Positions 50,586 to 58,427 of a stretch of 64,000 nucleotides of DNA are shown here, piece by piece. The translations under genes and the position numbers were made by a program. The number at the start of each line of letters is the position of its first letter. Positions within the stretch are counted from its first letter, which is position 1. The DNA is from CAWCBH01 sp963793785. Lineage in GTDB: Bacteria > Actinomycetota > Thermoleophilia > Solirubrobacterales > 70-9. The notes below the pieces were generated by a model. It was not told the origin of the DNA, made no database searches, and was given only the letters and a program-made list of their open reading frames with translations. The stretch spans positions 930,001-994,000 of the forward strand of contig CAWCBH010000003.1 in the NCBI GenBank assembly GCA_963793785.1, in the 5' to 3' direction.

Positions 50586-51692
50586 GTGAGCGCCGAGCGC
50601 CTCCACGAGCGCTTCGTCCGCCTCTGCGAGGTTCCCAGCCCGACCGGCTCCGAGCGTGAGGTCGCCGACTCGGTCCTGGCGGAGCTGCGCCAACTCGGCG
50701 TCGAGGTGACCGAGGACGGCGCCGCCGGTCCGGCCAGGGCGGGGGCGGGCAACCTGCTGGCGCGGGTGCCGGGCCGCGACGATCGCTGGGTGATGTTCAC
50801 CGCCCACCTCGACACGGTCCCCCATGACGGGCCGATCGACGTCGTGCTCGCCGACGGCGCCTACCGCAGCGAGGGCGAGACGATCCTCGGTGCCGACAAC
50901 AAGGCTGCGGTGGCGGTGCTGATCGAGCTGCTGGCAGGAGCCGCGCGCGAGCCGCGCGCGGTCGGGATCGAGGTCCTGCTCACCGTCGCCGAGGAGGACG
51001 GACTGCGCGGGGCGAAGGCCTTCGACACCTCTTCGCTGCATTCGAAAGTCGGCTTCGTGCTCGACCACGCGACCCCGATCGGGGAGGTGATCACGGCTTC
51101 CCCGACCTACCAGCGGATCGTCGCCGACTTCGAGGGCGCCGAGGCGCACGCGGGAATCAGGCCCGAAGCGGGGCACAGCGCGATCGCAGCCGCCGCGGCT
51201 GCGATCGCGGCGATGCAGCTCGGGCGCCTCGACGAGGAGACGACCGCGAACGTCGGGGTGATCGAGGGAGGGACGGCCACGAACGTGATCCCTCGTAGCT
51301 GCCGGGTCGAGGGGGAGGCGCGCAGCATCGACGCCGCCCGCGCGGCCGAGACCGTCGGCGCGCTTTCGGAGGCCTGCGTGTGGGGTGCCGGCGAGCACGG
51401 ATGCGACGTCGACGTGCGGATCGAGGAGGTGTTCCGCGGCTACCGGACGCCGTCCACCTCGCCGGCGCTGGCGCTGGCCGAGCGCGGGCTGCGGCGGGCC
51501 GGTGTGGAGCCGCAGCGGGCCGCGACGGGAGGGGGCAGCGACGCCAACGCCCATGTCGCCGCCGGCTTCGACTGCCTGCTGCTCGCGAACGGGACCGAGG
51601 GCAACCACACCGCGCAGGAGAGCGTCGCCGCCCGCAACCTCGACCTGATGCTCGAGGTCTGCGAGGCGATCGCCGAGGAGGCCGGGTGCTGA
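50586..51692 (+). CDS. M20-family (PepT-like) metallopeptidase
   Basis: A 368-residue dinuclear zinc peptidase. Ligands are seen in FTAHLDTVPHDG (His), ILGADNKAAVA (Asp), VAEEDGLRGAKAF (Glu-Glu), FVLDHATPIG (Asp) and EGNHTAQESV (His). The dimerisation domain lies in the middle (about 170-290). It resembles tripeptidase T-like proteins of Actinobacteria. Start GTG 50586 follows the usual N-terminal length. It inserts, with the SnoaL-like and DUF3866 genes, between pyrG and the NUDIX gene of the conserved order. Confidence 0.9.
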   Translation: MSAERLHERFVRLCEVPSPTGSEREVADSVLAELRQLGVEVTEDGAAGPARAGAGNLLARVPGRDDRWVMFTAHLDTVPHDGPIDVVLADGAYRSEGETILGADNKAAVAVLIELLAGAAREPRAVGIEVLLTVAEEDGLRGAKAFDTSSLHSKVGFVLDHATPIGEVITASPTYQRIVADFEGAEAHAGIRPEAGHSAIAAAAAAIAAMQLGRLDEETTANVGVIEGGTATNVIPRSCRVEGEARSIDAARAAETVGALSEACVWGAGEHGCDVDVRIEEVFRGYRTPSTSPALALAERGLRRAGVEPQRAATGGGSDANAHVAAGFDCLLLANGTEGNHTAQESVAARNLDLMLEVCEAIAEEAGC

Positions 51693-52713
51693 AGCTGCGG
51701 CGCGGTGTCGTCGTCGAGCTGGTGCCGTTGACCGTCGAGGTCGACGGCGAACGCCGTCCCGCCTGGGCGGACACCTCGATGGTCGGCGAGGTCCAGGAGG
51801 GCGACGAGGTGATCGTCAACACCGAGGCGCTCGACCTCGGCCTCGGCTCGGGGGGTTTCGACCTCGTGCACGTCAACCTGACCCGCGGGCTCGACGCCGG
51901 CGGCAGCGCCGATTCCCACGTCATGAAGCTGAACTACTCGCCGATCCAGCACCCGGTCGCCCCGGTCGAGCGCCGCTCCGAGGAGGTCGGGGACCGCGGT
52001 GTCGGCATCCCGGTGCTGGTGATCCCGATGCACGGTCACCTGGCGCCGGCGGCCTGGGCTGCGGCTCAGGCCCAGCCCGGGACGCGGGTCGGCTACGTGC
52101 AGAGCGCCGGCGGCGCGCTACCGGGCCGGATCTCCCGAGACGTTGCGCAGCTGCGCGGCCTCGGCCTGCTCTGCGGGCACATCACCGCAGCGCCGGCCTA
52201 CGGCGGCGAGCAGGAGGCCCTGCACGTCGCCGGGGCGCTCGATGCGGCGGCGAACCGGCTCGGCTGGGGTGCGGCGGTCGTCGGCCCGGGTCCCGGGATC
52301 ATCGGCTCCGACACTTATCTCGGTCACGGCGGGCTGGCGGCGCTCGACAATGCCCACGCGGCGCTGGCGCTGGGAATGCCGACGCTTGTCTCGCCGCGTC
52401 TGTCGAGCGGCGACCCGCGCTCGCGCCACCTCGGGCTCAGCCACCACACCAAGACCGTGCTGGAGCTGCTGCTGGGCGAAGTCGAGGTCCCGATGCCGGG
52501 AGCCGTGGAGGAGGTCGTCGAGGTGATGCTGAGATCCCCGCGCGACATCACCAGCGGACAGAGCCGGTAGACCTCGACGCCTACGCGGCGAGCGGGCTGC
52601 CGACCCGGGTGATGGGCCGCGACCTCGAGCAGGACCGGCTGTTCTTCGCGGCGGCGCTGGCGTCGGGGCGCGCCCTCGCCGATGTCGCCCGCTTCGGGGC
52701 GGGGGACGGGTGA
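51686..52713 (+). CDS. DUF3866 protein; frame broken once
   Basis: About 342 residues if repaired. It begins LKLRRGVVVELVPLTVEVDGE, then the family segments LDLGLGSGGFDLVHVNLTRG, MKLNYSPIQHPVAPVE and IPVLVIPMHGHLAP, and in the middle GPGPGIIGSDTYLGHGGL and RLSSGDPRSRHLGLSHHTKT. One base is missing near 52523-52531: the frame switches from EVVEVML to EIPARHHQ, then DLDAYAASGLP, and the typical tail TRVMGRDLEQDRLFFAAA. The function of DUF3866 is unknown. Its GTG start overlaps the peptidase stop, and its end overlaps the NUDIX ATG (TGATG). Confidence 0.8.
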
Positions 52714-53234
52714 TGGAACCGGTCGAGTCGAGGGTCGTCTTCGAGGGCAAGCTGGTCACGCTGCGGATCGACTCCTTCGAGGCCGAGGGCGGCTCGACCA
52801 GCGAGCGCGAGATCGTCGCGCACCCCGGAGCGGTCGCGATCGTCGCCCACGACGAGGAGCGCTTCTTCATGGTTCGCCAGCGGCGCGAAGCGGTCGGGGT
52901 CGACGACCTGCTCGAGCTGCCGGCCGGAAAGCTCGACGTCGACGAGGAGACGCCGCTGCAGGCCGCCCAGCGCGAGCTCGAAGAGGAGGTCGGGTTGCAG
53001 GCGTCGGACTGGCGACCCGTCAAGCGCTTCTACTCCAGCCCCGGGTTCACCGACGAGGAGGTCCATGTGTTCTTCGCCACCGGGCTGCGGGAGACCGAGC
53101 CCGACCCCGACGAGGGGGAGGAGCTGGAGATCGTGCCGGTCCCGCTCGGCGAGCTGGAGGCGACGATCTCGCGCTGCAGCGACGCGAAGTCGCTGATCGG
53201 CCTGCTGTTGCTGCGCGACGCCCTGAATCGCTGA
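52713..53234 (+). CDS. NUDIX hydrolase, ADP-ribose pyrophosphatase-like
   Basis: A 173-residue NUDIX protein. The box is split as GKLDVDEETPLQAAQREL followed by EEEVGL (GX5EX7REUXEEXGU). The N-terminal strand FEGKLVTLRIDSFE and AGKLDV together with YSSPGFTDEEVHVFFA fit the ADP-ribose pyrophosphatase group. It lies directly before xerD as in M. tuberculosis (Rv1700-Rv1701). An in-frame GTG at 52710 could also start it. Confidence 0.9.
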   Translation: MEPVESRVVFEGKLVTLRIDSFEAEGGSTSEREIVAHPGAVAIVAHDEERFFMVRQRREAVGVDDLLELPAGKLDVDEETPLQAAQRELEEEVGLQASDWRPVKRFYSSPGFTDEEVHVFFATGLRETEPDPDEGEELEIVPVPLGELEATISRCSDAKSLIGLLLLRDALNR

Positions 53235-53277
53235 TTGCGCGGCAAGGGATGCCGACGGGCGGGGAGAACCTGGCCGC

Positions 53278-54246
53278 ATGGCGATTGCCGTCAAGCCGCC
53301 GCCCCAGCCGACAGTGCCGAGCGGCGAGGACGGCGGGCGCTTCGAGGGACTCGTGCTCGACTTCCTCTCCTACCTGGAGCTGGAGCGCGGCCTCTCGCGC
53401 AACACGCTCAACGCCTACCGGACCGACCTGCTGCAGTTCGGCGAGTTCCTCGCCTCGCGCAAGGGCGATGCACTGGCGGCCAGGCCGACCGATGTCGCCG
53501 ACTTCCTCGCCGACCTGGCGACCGGCAATGGCCGCCCGGCCTGCTCGGCTTCGACGATCCATCGCAAGGCCGCCTGCCTGCGCTCCTTCTACAAGCACCT
53601 CCGTCGCGAGGAGCTGGTCGACGAGGACCCGACCGCCGCTCTGACCGCTCCGCGGCGGGCGAGAAAGCTTCCCCAGGTCCTCAACTACGCCGAGGTCCAG
53701 CGCCTGCTGGCGGCGCCGCGGGGCGATTCCCCGGCGCTGCGCCGAGACCGGGCGCTGCTCGAGGTGATGTACGCGTGCGGGCTGCGGGCCTCGGAGACGA
53801 TCGGCCTCGAGCTCTCGGACGTCGACCTCCAGCACGGCTTCCTTCGCGCCCGCGGCAAGGGTTCCAAGGAGCGGCTGGTGCCGCTCGGGCGACAGGCGGT
53901 GGCGGCGGTGCAGGCGTACCTGCGCAGCGGCCGTTCGGAGCTCGTCCGCCAGCGGCCCGAATCGAAGCTGTTCGTGAACTTCCGGGGTGGGGCCCTGACC
54001 CGGCAGGGCCTCTACAAGATCGTCCAGCGCCACGCCCGTGCCGCAGGCCTGGCGGACCGGATGAGCCCGCACACCCTGCGACACAGCTTCGCCACCCATC
54101 TGCTCGCCGGCGGTTGCGACCTGCGGGCGGTCCAGGAGATGCTCGGCCACGCCGACATCTCGACGACCCAGATGTACACGCACCTCTCCGGGGAGCAGCT
54201 GAAGGCGGTCTACTTCCGCGCCCACCCCCGCGCGGCCGCTCGCTAG
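53278..54246 (+). CDS. xerD: Site-specific tyrosine recombinase XerD
   Basis: A 322-residue recombinase. The N-terminal SAM-like domain spans about 20-115 (LSRNTLNAYRTDL), and the catalytic set is ACGLRASETIGL (Arg), GKGSKERLVPLG (Lys), PHTLRHSFATHL (His-Arg), MLGHADISTTQ (His) and QMYTHLS (Tyr). XerD with XerC resolves chromosome dimers at dif. The context matches the chromosomal xerD of Actinobacteria, so it is not an integrase of a mobile element. Confidence 0.93.
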   Translation: MAIAVKPPPQPTVPSGEDGGRFEGLVLDFLSYLELERGLSRNTLNAYRTDLLQFGEFLASRKGDALAARPTDVADFLADLATGNGRPACSASTIHRKAACLRSFYKHLRREELVDEDPTAALTAPRRARKLPQVLNYAEVQRLLAAPRGDSPALRRDRALLEVMYACGLRASETIGLELSDVDLQHGFLRARGKGSKERLVPLGRQAVAAVQAYLRSGRSELVRQRPESKLFVNFRGGALTRQGLYKIVQRHARAAGLADRMSPHTLRHSFATHLLAGGCDLRAVQEMLGHADISTTQMYTHLSGEQLKAVYFRAHPRAAAR

Positions 54247-54256
54247 CCTCGCCGGG

Positions 54257-54844
54257 GTGAGAGCCGCCATCCCGCTCCTCGCGGCCTGCGCGGCCGCGGC
54301 GCTGCTCGCCGGCGGTTGTGGAAACGAGCGCGCGGAGCCCGCCGACCTCGACCAGGTCGGCGCCGGCGGCGAGACGATCCGCTTCGAGGGGTCCGCGGTG
54401 GCCTTTCGGCACCCGAAGAGCTGGCTCGCGATCGGCTCCGAGCCCCCTCGCTACGCACAGCTCAGCTCCGGCAGTGCCCTCCTCGTCGTCTACGGCTATC
54501 CGCGCCGCGACCTGGCGATGGATTCCGCGAGCGTCGAGGCCTCGCGGCAACGGCTGATCTCCTCGCTGCGCCGCCGCGCCCCGGGGTTCCTGGTCCTGGG
54601 CTCCGAGATCGGCGAGGTCGACGGGGCGCCGGCGGTCGAGATCCGCGGCCGCGGCCGGGTCGCGGGAGAGCTGGTCGAGACCCGGGCAGTGCACGTCTAC
54701 ACGCCCGCCGTGGAGTGGGTGATCGACGCCTACGCGGGCCCGCGGCAGTTCCGGGAGGCGAACAGGATCGCCTTCGAGCCGTTGCTGGAGTCGATCGAGC
54801 TCGGCGACGAGCTGCCGCCCCCCGACGCGGGGGAGGTCGAGTAG
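54257..54844 (+). CDS. Lipoprotein of unknown function
   Basis: A 195-residue lipoprotein with a lipobox LLAGGCGNE near residue 20. The mature part (FRHPKSWLAIGSEPPRYAQL, later VEIRGRGRVAGELVETRAVHVY, then VIDAYAGPRQFREANRIAFEPLL) resembles the PsbP-like or DUF1795-type beta-sandwich family of secreted proteins. Function is not known. It is placed between xerD and mutM, with its stop one base before the mutM GTG. Confidence 0.75.
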   Translation: MRAAIPLLAACAAAALLAGGCGNERAEPADLDQVGAGGETIRFEGSAVAFRHPKSWLAIGSEPPRYAQLSSGSALLVVYGYPRRDLAMDSASVEASRQRLISSLRRRAPGFLVLGSEIGEVDGAPAVEIRGRGRVAGELVETRAVHVYTPAVEWVIDAYAGPRQFREANRIAFEPLLESIELGDELPPPDAGEVE

Positions 54845-55790
54845 GTGCCCGAGCTGCCCGAGGTCGAGGTGATCCGCCGCCAGCTCGAGCCGGAGCTGGT
54901 CGGGAGGCGGATCGAGCGTCTCGAGATCCTCGACCCCCGCTGGTCTCGCCCGATTGCGCCGGCGGAGCTGGAGGGTGCGATCGCGGGGCGGGAGATCGAG
55001 GGGCTGGGCCGGCGCGGCAAGTACCTGCTGATGGCGCTCGAAGGAGACGAGACTCTGGTCATGCATCTGCGTATGACCGGCAACCTCCTGCTGAATAAAC
55101 CGGCGGCTGCTCGGCTCCCACTCGTGCGCGAAGAATCAGATACGGACGCGCGCTCGTTCCCGCGTCCGCGCCGCCGGGGGCGAGGACCCGCCGCATTTAC
55201 GAGCTCAGTTTCTGCTCGACGACGGGCGCGAGCTCTGGTTCACGGACCCGCGCCGCTTCGGGGAGGCGTTCCTGCTCGACACGGCGGCGCTGGAGGAGCG
55301 TTTCCGGGGCCGGCTCGGGGTCGAGCCCTTCTCGGCCCGCTTCACCAACGAGGCCCTGGCCGCGATGGCCGCCGGCCGCCGGGTGCCGCTGAAGTCGTTC
55401 CTGCTCGATCAGTCGGGGGTTGCCGGGGTGGGCAACATCTACGCCGACGAGGCGCTCTTCCGGGCCCGGCTGCATCCGCTCTCGCCGGCCGGCTCGCTGC
55501 GAGCCGAGCACGTGGAGGCCCTGCGCGAGGGGGTGATCGCGGCGCTTCGGGCCGGAATCGAAGGCGGCGGCGCCTCGATCGACGACTACCGCGATGCGCT
55601 CGGCGAGCCGGGGTCGATGCAGGACGAGTTCCTCGTTCACACCCGGGAGGGGAAGGACTGCCCCCGCTGCGGAAGGGAGATCCGCAGGATCGTCGTCGGT
55701 GGTCGCTCGACCTACTACTGCCCCGGATGCCAGGTCAGATTGCGCCGCCGGCGCAGTCCGGCCCGCCGGACGGGGGCACGAAGTGGCTGA
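54845..55790 (+). CDS. mutM: Formamidopyrimidine-DNA glycosylase; frame broken and insert present
   Basis: About 314 residues if repaired. PELPEVEVIRRQLEPEL is the classic start (catalytic Pro1 and Glu2), followed by RRGKYLLMAL and VMHLRMTGNLLL. Next, an extra segment of about 26 codons (55100-55177) is bounded by CCGGCGG and CCGCCGG. A run of five G (55176-55180) has one base too many: with four G the frame continues as EDPPHLRAQFLLDDGREL. Later parts are intact: DPRRFGE, FLLDQSGVAGVGNIYADE and the zinc finger CPRCGREIRRI... CPGCQ. The enzyme removes 8-oxoguanine. The GTG start directly follows the preceding stop. Confidence 0.85.
55100..55177. repeat. Inverted-repeat-bounded insert within mutM
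   Basis: CCGGCGG (55100-55106) and CCGCCGG (55171-55177) flank a 78-base segment, and inside it GGACGCG (55144-55150) faces CGCGTCC (55161-55167). Taking the segment and one G away joins LLLNK to GEDPPHLRAQ, the normal length for this loop of MutM. It may be a small palindromic element that inserted between two strands. Confidence 0.45.
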
Positions 55791-56712
55791 GATCGCGGCC
55801 CCGGCAGGCTTTTCGATCGGCCACTGGACCGATCGCGGCGCCCAGACCGGCTGCACGGTTGTGATTCCGCCGCCCGGCTCGCGCTGCGGGGTCGATGTTC
55901 GCGGCGGCGGGCCGGGTACGCGGGAGACCGACGTCATCGGTCCGTTCGCGGGCGCCCACGAGGCCAGCGCGATCCTGCTCTCGGGGGGCAGCGCCTTCGG
56001 GCTCGCCGCCGCCGACGGCGTCGCCCGCTGGCTCGAGGAGCGGGGCCGGGGACACGCGACTCCGGGAGGGATCGTCCCGATCGTTCCCGCGGCGGTCATC
56101 TACGACCTTGCGGCGGGGGACCCCGCCGTGCGGCCAGGACCCGAGCAGGGCTATGCCGCCTGCGAGGCGGCGGCCGAGGGAATTCCGCAGCGTGGCCGGG
56201 TCGGCGCCGGCAGCGGCGCCGCCGTCGGCAAGATCCTCGGCCGCGAGGCGGCGACAGCGGCCGGGGTCGGCTTCGCAGCCGCCACGACCGGCAGCGGAGA
56301 GGTCGTCGCCGTGCTGGCGGTCGTCAACGCCTTCGGAGACGTGCTCGACGAGGACGGCTCGGTGCTGGCGGGTCCCCGGGGCGAGGACGGCGCGACGCTC
56401 TCCAGTGCCGGCTGGATCGCGGCGATGTCGACTCCGCCCGACTGGAGTCGCCTCGAGGAGCGAAACACGACCCTGGTCTGCGTGATGACCGACGCCGGGC
56501 TGGACCGTTCGGCCTGCGCCCGGATAGCCCGCATGGCCGGCGGCGGCGTCGCGCGAGCCGTCGACCCGGTGTTCTCAGACGTCGACGGGGACGTCGCCTT
56601 CTGTCTCTCCTCGGGCCCGCCCCACGAGGACCGCTTTACGGCCCTGGCCGTCGGCACCGTGGCCGCGACCCTCACTGCGACGGCGATCCGCGACGCCGTC
56701 CGCTCCTCCTGA
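55783..56712 (+). CDS. P1-type (S58, DmpA-like) peptidase
   Basis: A 309-residue Ntn-fold protein of the S58 family. GRVGAGSGAAVGKILG and ATTGSGEVVAVLAVVNAFG are the characteristic segments (family: GNVGAGTGA...), and IGHWTDRGAQTGCTVV at the start and ILLSGGSAFGLAAADGV also match. Family members self-process and are aminopeptidases or amidases; the exact substrate is unknown. GTG 55783 is chosen since it overlaps the mutM stop and gives the usual start. Confidence 0.85.
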   Translation: MAEIAAPAGFSIGHWTDRGAQTGCTVVIPPPGSRCGVDVRGGGPGTRETDVIGPFAGAHEASAILLSGGSAFGLAAADGVARWLEERGRGHATPGGIVPIVPAAVIYDLAAGDPAVRPGPEQGYAACEAAAEGIPQRGRVGAGSGAAVGKILGREAATAAGVGFAAATTGSGEVVAVLAVVNAFGDVLDEDGSVLAGPRGEDGATLSSAGWIAAMSTPPDWSRLEERNTTLVCVMTDAGLDRSACARIARMAGGGVARAVDPVFSDVDGDVAFCLSSGPPHEDRFTALAVGTVAATLTATAIRDAVRSS

Positions 56713-56738
56713 TCGGGGCGACCTCCGTGCTCTCGCCG

Positions 56739-56791
56739 GCGAACTGTGTCCCCTGACCGTCTCCCAGCGGGGTAAACGGGACACAGTTCGC
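56739..56791. repeat. 14-bp perfect inverted repeat between S58 gene and recO
   Basis: GCGAACTGTGTCCC (56739-56752) and GGGACACAGTTCGC (56778-56791) are exact reverse complements 25 bases apart, in the 109-base gap. On RNA they make a long hairpin, possibly ending the upstream transcript, although no T run follows. The length and exactness also suit a transposon-derived element or a protein-binding site. This is the only notable signal in the gap. Confidence 0.55.
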
Positions 56792-56821
56792 TGTTCGCGT
56801 CCGCTCGGTGAATCATGCTCG

Positions 56822-57550
56822 TTGGTCGTGCCCGGCACGTTCAAGACCGAAGCGGTGGTCCTGCGCAGCATCCGCTACGCGGAGGCGGATCGGATCCTGC
56901 ATCTCTACTCGGTGGCGCGGGGGCGGATCGGAGCGATCGCCAAGGGCTCCCGCAAGCCGCGCTCGCGCTTCGGCGGCCGCCTGGAACCGTTCTTCCGGCT
57001 CGACATGGTCCTGCACGAGGGCCGTGGAGAGCTGGCGACCGTCACCGCTGCGGCGACCCTCGACGGCTATCCGCGGCTGCGCTCCTCGGGCCCCGCGATC
57101 GGGGCCGCCGCGCGCGCCTGCGACGCGGTGCTGCGGCTGCTGGACTCGGTCGAGCCCAACCCCGCCGCCTACAACCTGCTCTGCCGCTATCTGTCGTTGC
57201 TCGATCAGGCCCCGCAGGCCGATTCGGCCGGCCTCAACATGGCGCTGTCGTTTCGGCTCAAGCTGGCGCTCGCGGCCGGCTTCTCGCCCGAGCTCTCCTC
57301 CTGTGCCCGCTGCGGCGAGGCCGAGCACCTGGCCGGCTTCTCGGGGGCGGCCGGGGGAGTGGTCTGCGCGAGCTGCGAACGGGGCGCCTTCCAGCTCGGC
57401 CCGGAGGCGCATCGGTTCATGGTCGACTCGCTGGCCGAGCCGCTCTCGGAGGCCCCGGTGGCCGACGAGCGCGCCTTGCGCCAGGTTGAGCGGGCGGTGT
57501 CGGAGACGCTGGAGCACCACGCCCACGTCCGTTTGCGCGCCGCGGCCTGA
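56822..57550 (+). CDS. recO: DNA repair protein RecO
   Basis: A 242-residue recombination mediator. The N-terminal OB fold is FKTEAVVLRSIRYAEADRIL, followed by RIGAIAKGSRKPRSRFGG; CARCGEAEHLAGF and CASCERG give the CxxC...CxxC zinc site. RecO helps load RecA with RecR. Start TTG 56822 (LVVPGTFKTE) is favoured by length; GTG 56828 is an alternative. Confidence 0.9.
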   Translation: MVVPGTFKTEAVVLRSIRYAEADRILHLYSVARGRIGAIAKGSRKPRSRFGGRLEPFFRLDMVLHEGRGELATVTAAATLDGYPRLRSSGPAIGAAARACDAVLRLLDSVEPNPAAYNLLCRYLSLLDQAPQADSAGLNMALSFRLKLALAAGFSPELSSCARCGEAEHLAGFSGAAGGVVCASCERGAFQLGPEAHRFMVDSLAEPLSEAPVADERALRQVERAVSETLEHHAHVRLRAAA

Positions 57551-57558
57551 GCGCCGGC

Positions 57559-58320
57559 TCAGGAGGAGGGCCGGTAGATCCGCTCGGCGATTCGCAGGCT
57601 GACGCCCCGCGTTCCCAGCTTCGAGCCCCGCATGATCCAGCGGAAGGTGCGCCCCGGGACCATCGAGCGCCGGCCCTTGTCGAAAGCCGCCAGCGCCTCG
57701 GCGACGACCTGCTCGGGGCTGATCGCGCCGGGCATCGTGTTCGTCGATTCGTCGTAGCCGGCCACCTGTTGCCACTCGGTCGGAACCGGGCCCGGGTTGA
57801 CGGCGAGAACGCGGACGCCGCTGCCGCGCAGCTCCGCGTGCAGGGCCTCCGCGAAGTGCAGCGCGAAGGCCTTGCTGGCGGCGTAGACGCTCTCGTAGGG
57901 GAGCGGCTGCATCCCGGCCGTCGAGGCGACGACGATGACGCCGCCGCGGCCGCGGGAGACCATCGCCGGCAGCAGCGAGCGGGTCAGGATCACGACCGCC
58001 TCGCAATTGACCCGGACCATCTCCGCCTGGGGCTGCGGCTCGATCTCCAGGAACCGACCGCGGGCGCCGAAGCCGGCGTTGTTGACCAGCAGGTCCACCT
58101 CGGCGCCGAGCGCCGCGACCCGGTCCGGGAGCTGCGCGGCCTCGGTTGCGAGGTCGCAGCCGATCACCTCGGCGTTCGTCGGCAGCTCGTCGGCCAGTCG
58201 CTGGAGGCGATCGGTGCGGCGGGCGACGAGCAGCAGCTCGTAGCCGCGTCCCGAGAGCTGGCGGGCGAACTGCTCGCCGATTCCCGACGAGGCGCCGGTC
58301 ACGAGGGCGGTCTGGGCCAC
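57559..58320 (-). CDS. Short-chain dehydrogenase/reductase
   Basis: A 253-residue SDR. TGASSGIG binds NAD(P), LVNNAGFGARG is the NNAG motif, and VYAASKAF carries the catalytic Tyr-x3-Lys. The long C-terminus ending MVPGRTFRWIMRGSKL is typical of the DltE-like or YohF-like SDR group. The substrate is unknown. I use the GTG at 58320; an in-frame ATG at 58359 would add 13 residues. It converges on recO. Confidence 0.85.
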   Translation of the reverse strand: MAQTALVTGASSGIGEQFARQLSGRGYELLLVARRTDRLQRLADELPTNAEVIGCDLATEAAQLPDRVAALGAEVDLLVNNAGFGARGRFLEIEPQPQAEMVRVNCEAVVILTRSLLPAMVSRGRGGVIVVASTAGMQPLPYESVYAASKAFALHFAEALHAELRGSGVRVLAVNPGPVPTEWQQVAGYDESTNTMPGAISPEQVVAEALAAFDKGRRSMVPGRTFRWIMRGSKLGTRGVSLRIAERIYRPSS

Positions 58321-58427
58321 GGCCGCCAGCCTATCCCGGCTGCCATGGGAGCGGCTCATAGAATCGACCGCGGAGAGGATCGCCACTTGGAGAGCGCCAC
58401 CAGCACCGCCGCCGACGGTGGTCGACA

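Noticed and set aside
53278..54246. The tyrosine recombinase as an integrase of a mobile element
   Set aside because: Its neighbours (NUDIX upstream, pyrG cluster) match chromosomal xerD; there are no flanking repeats, tRNA target or phage genes.
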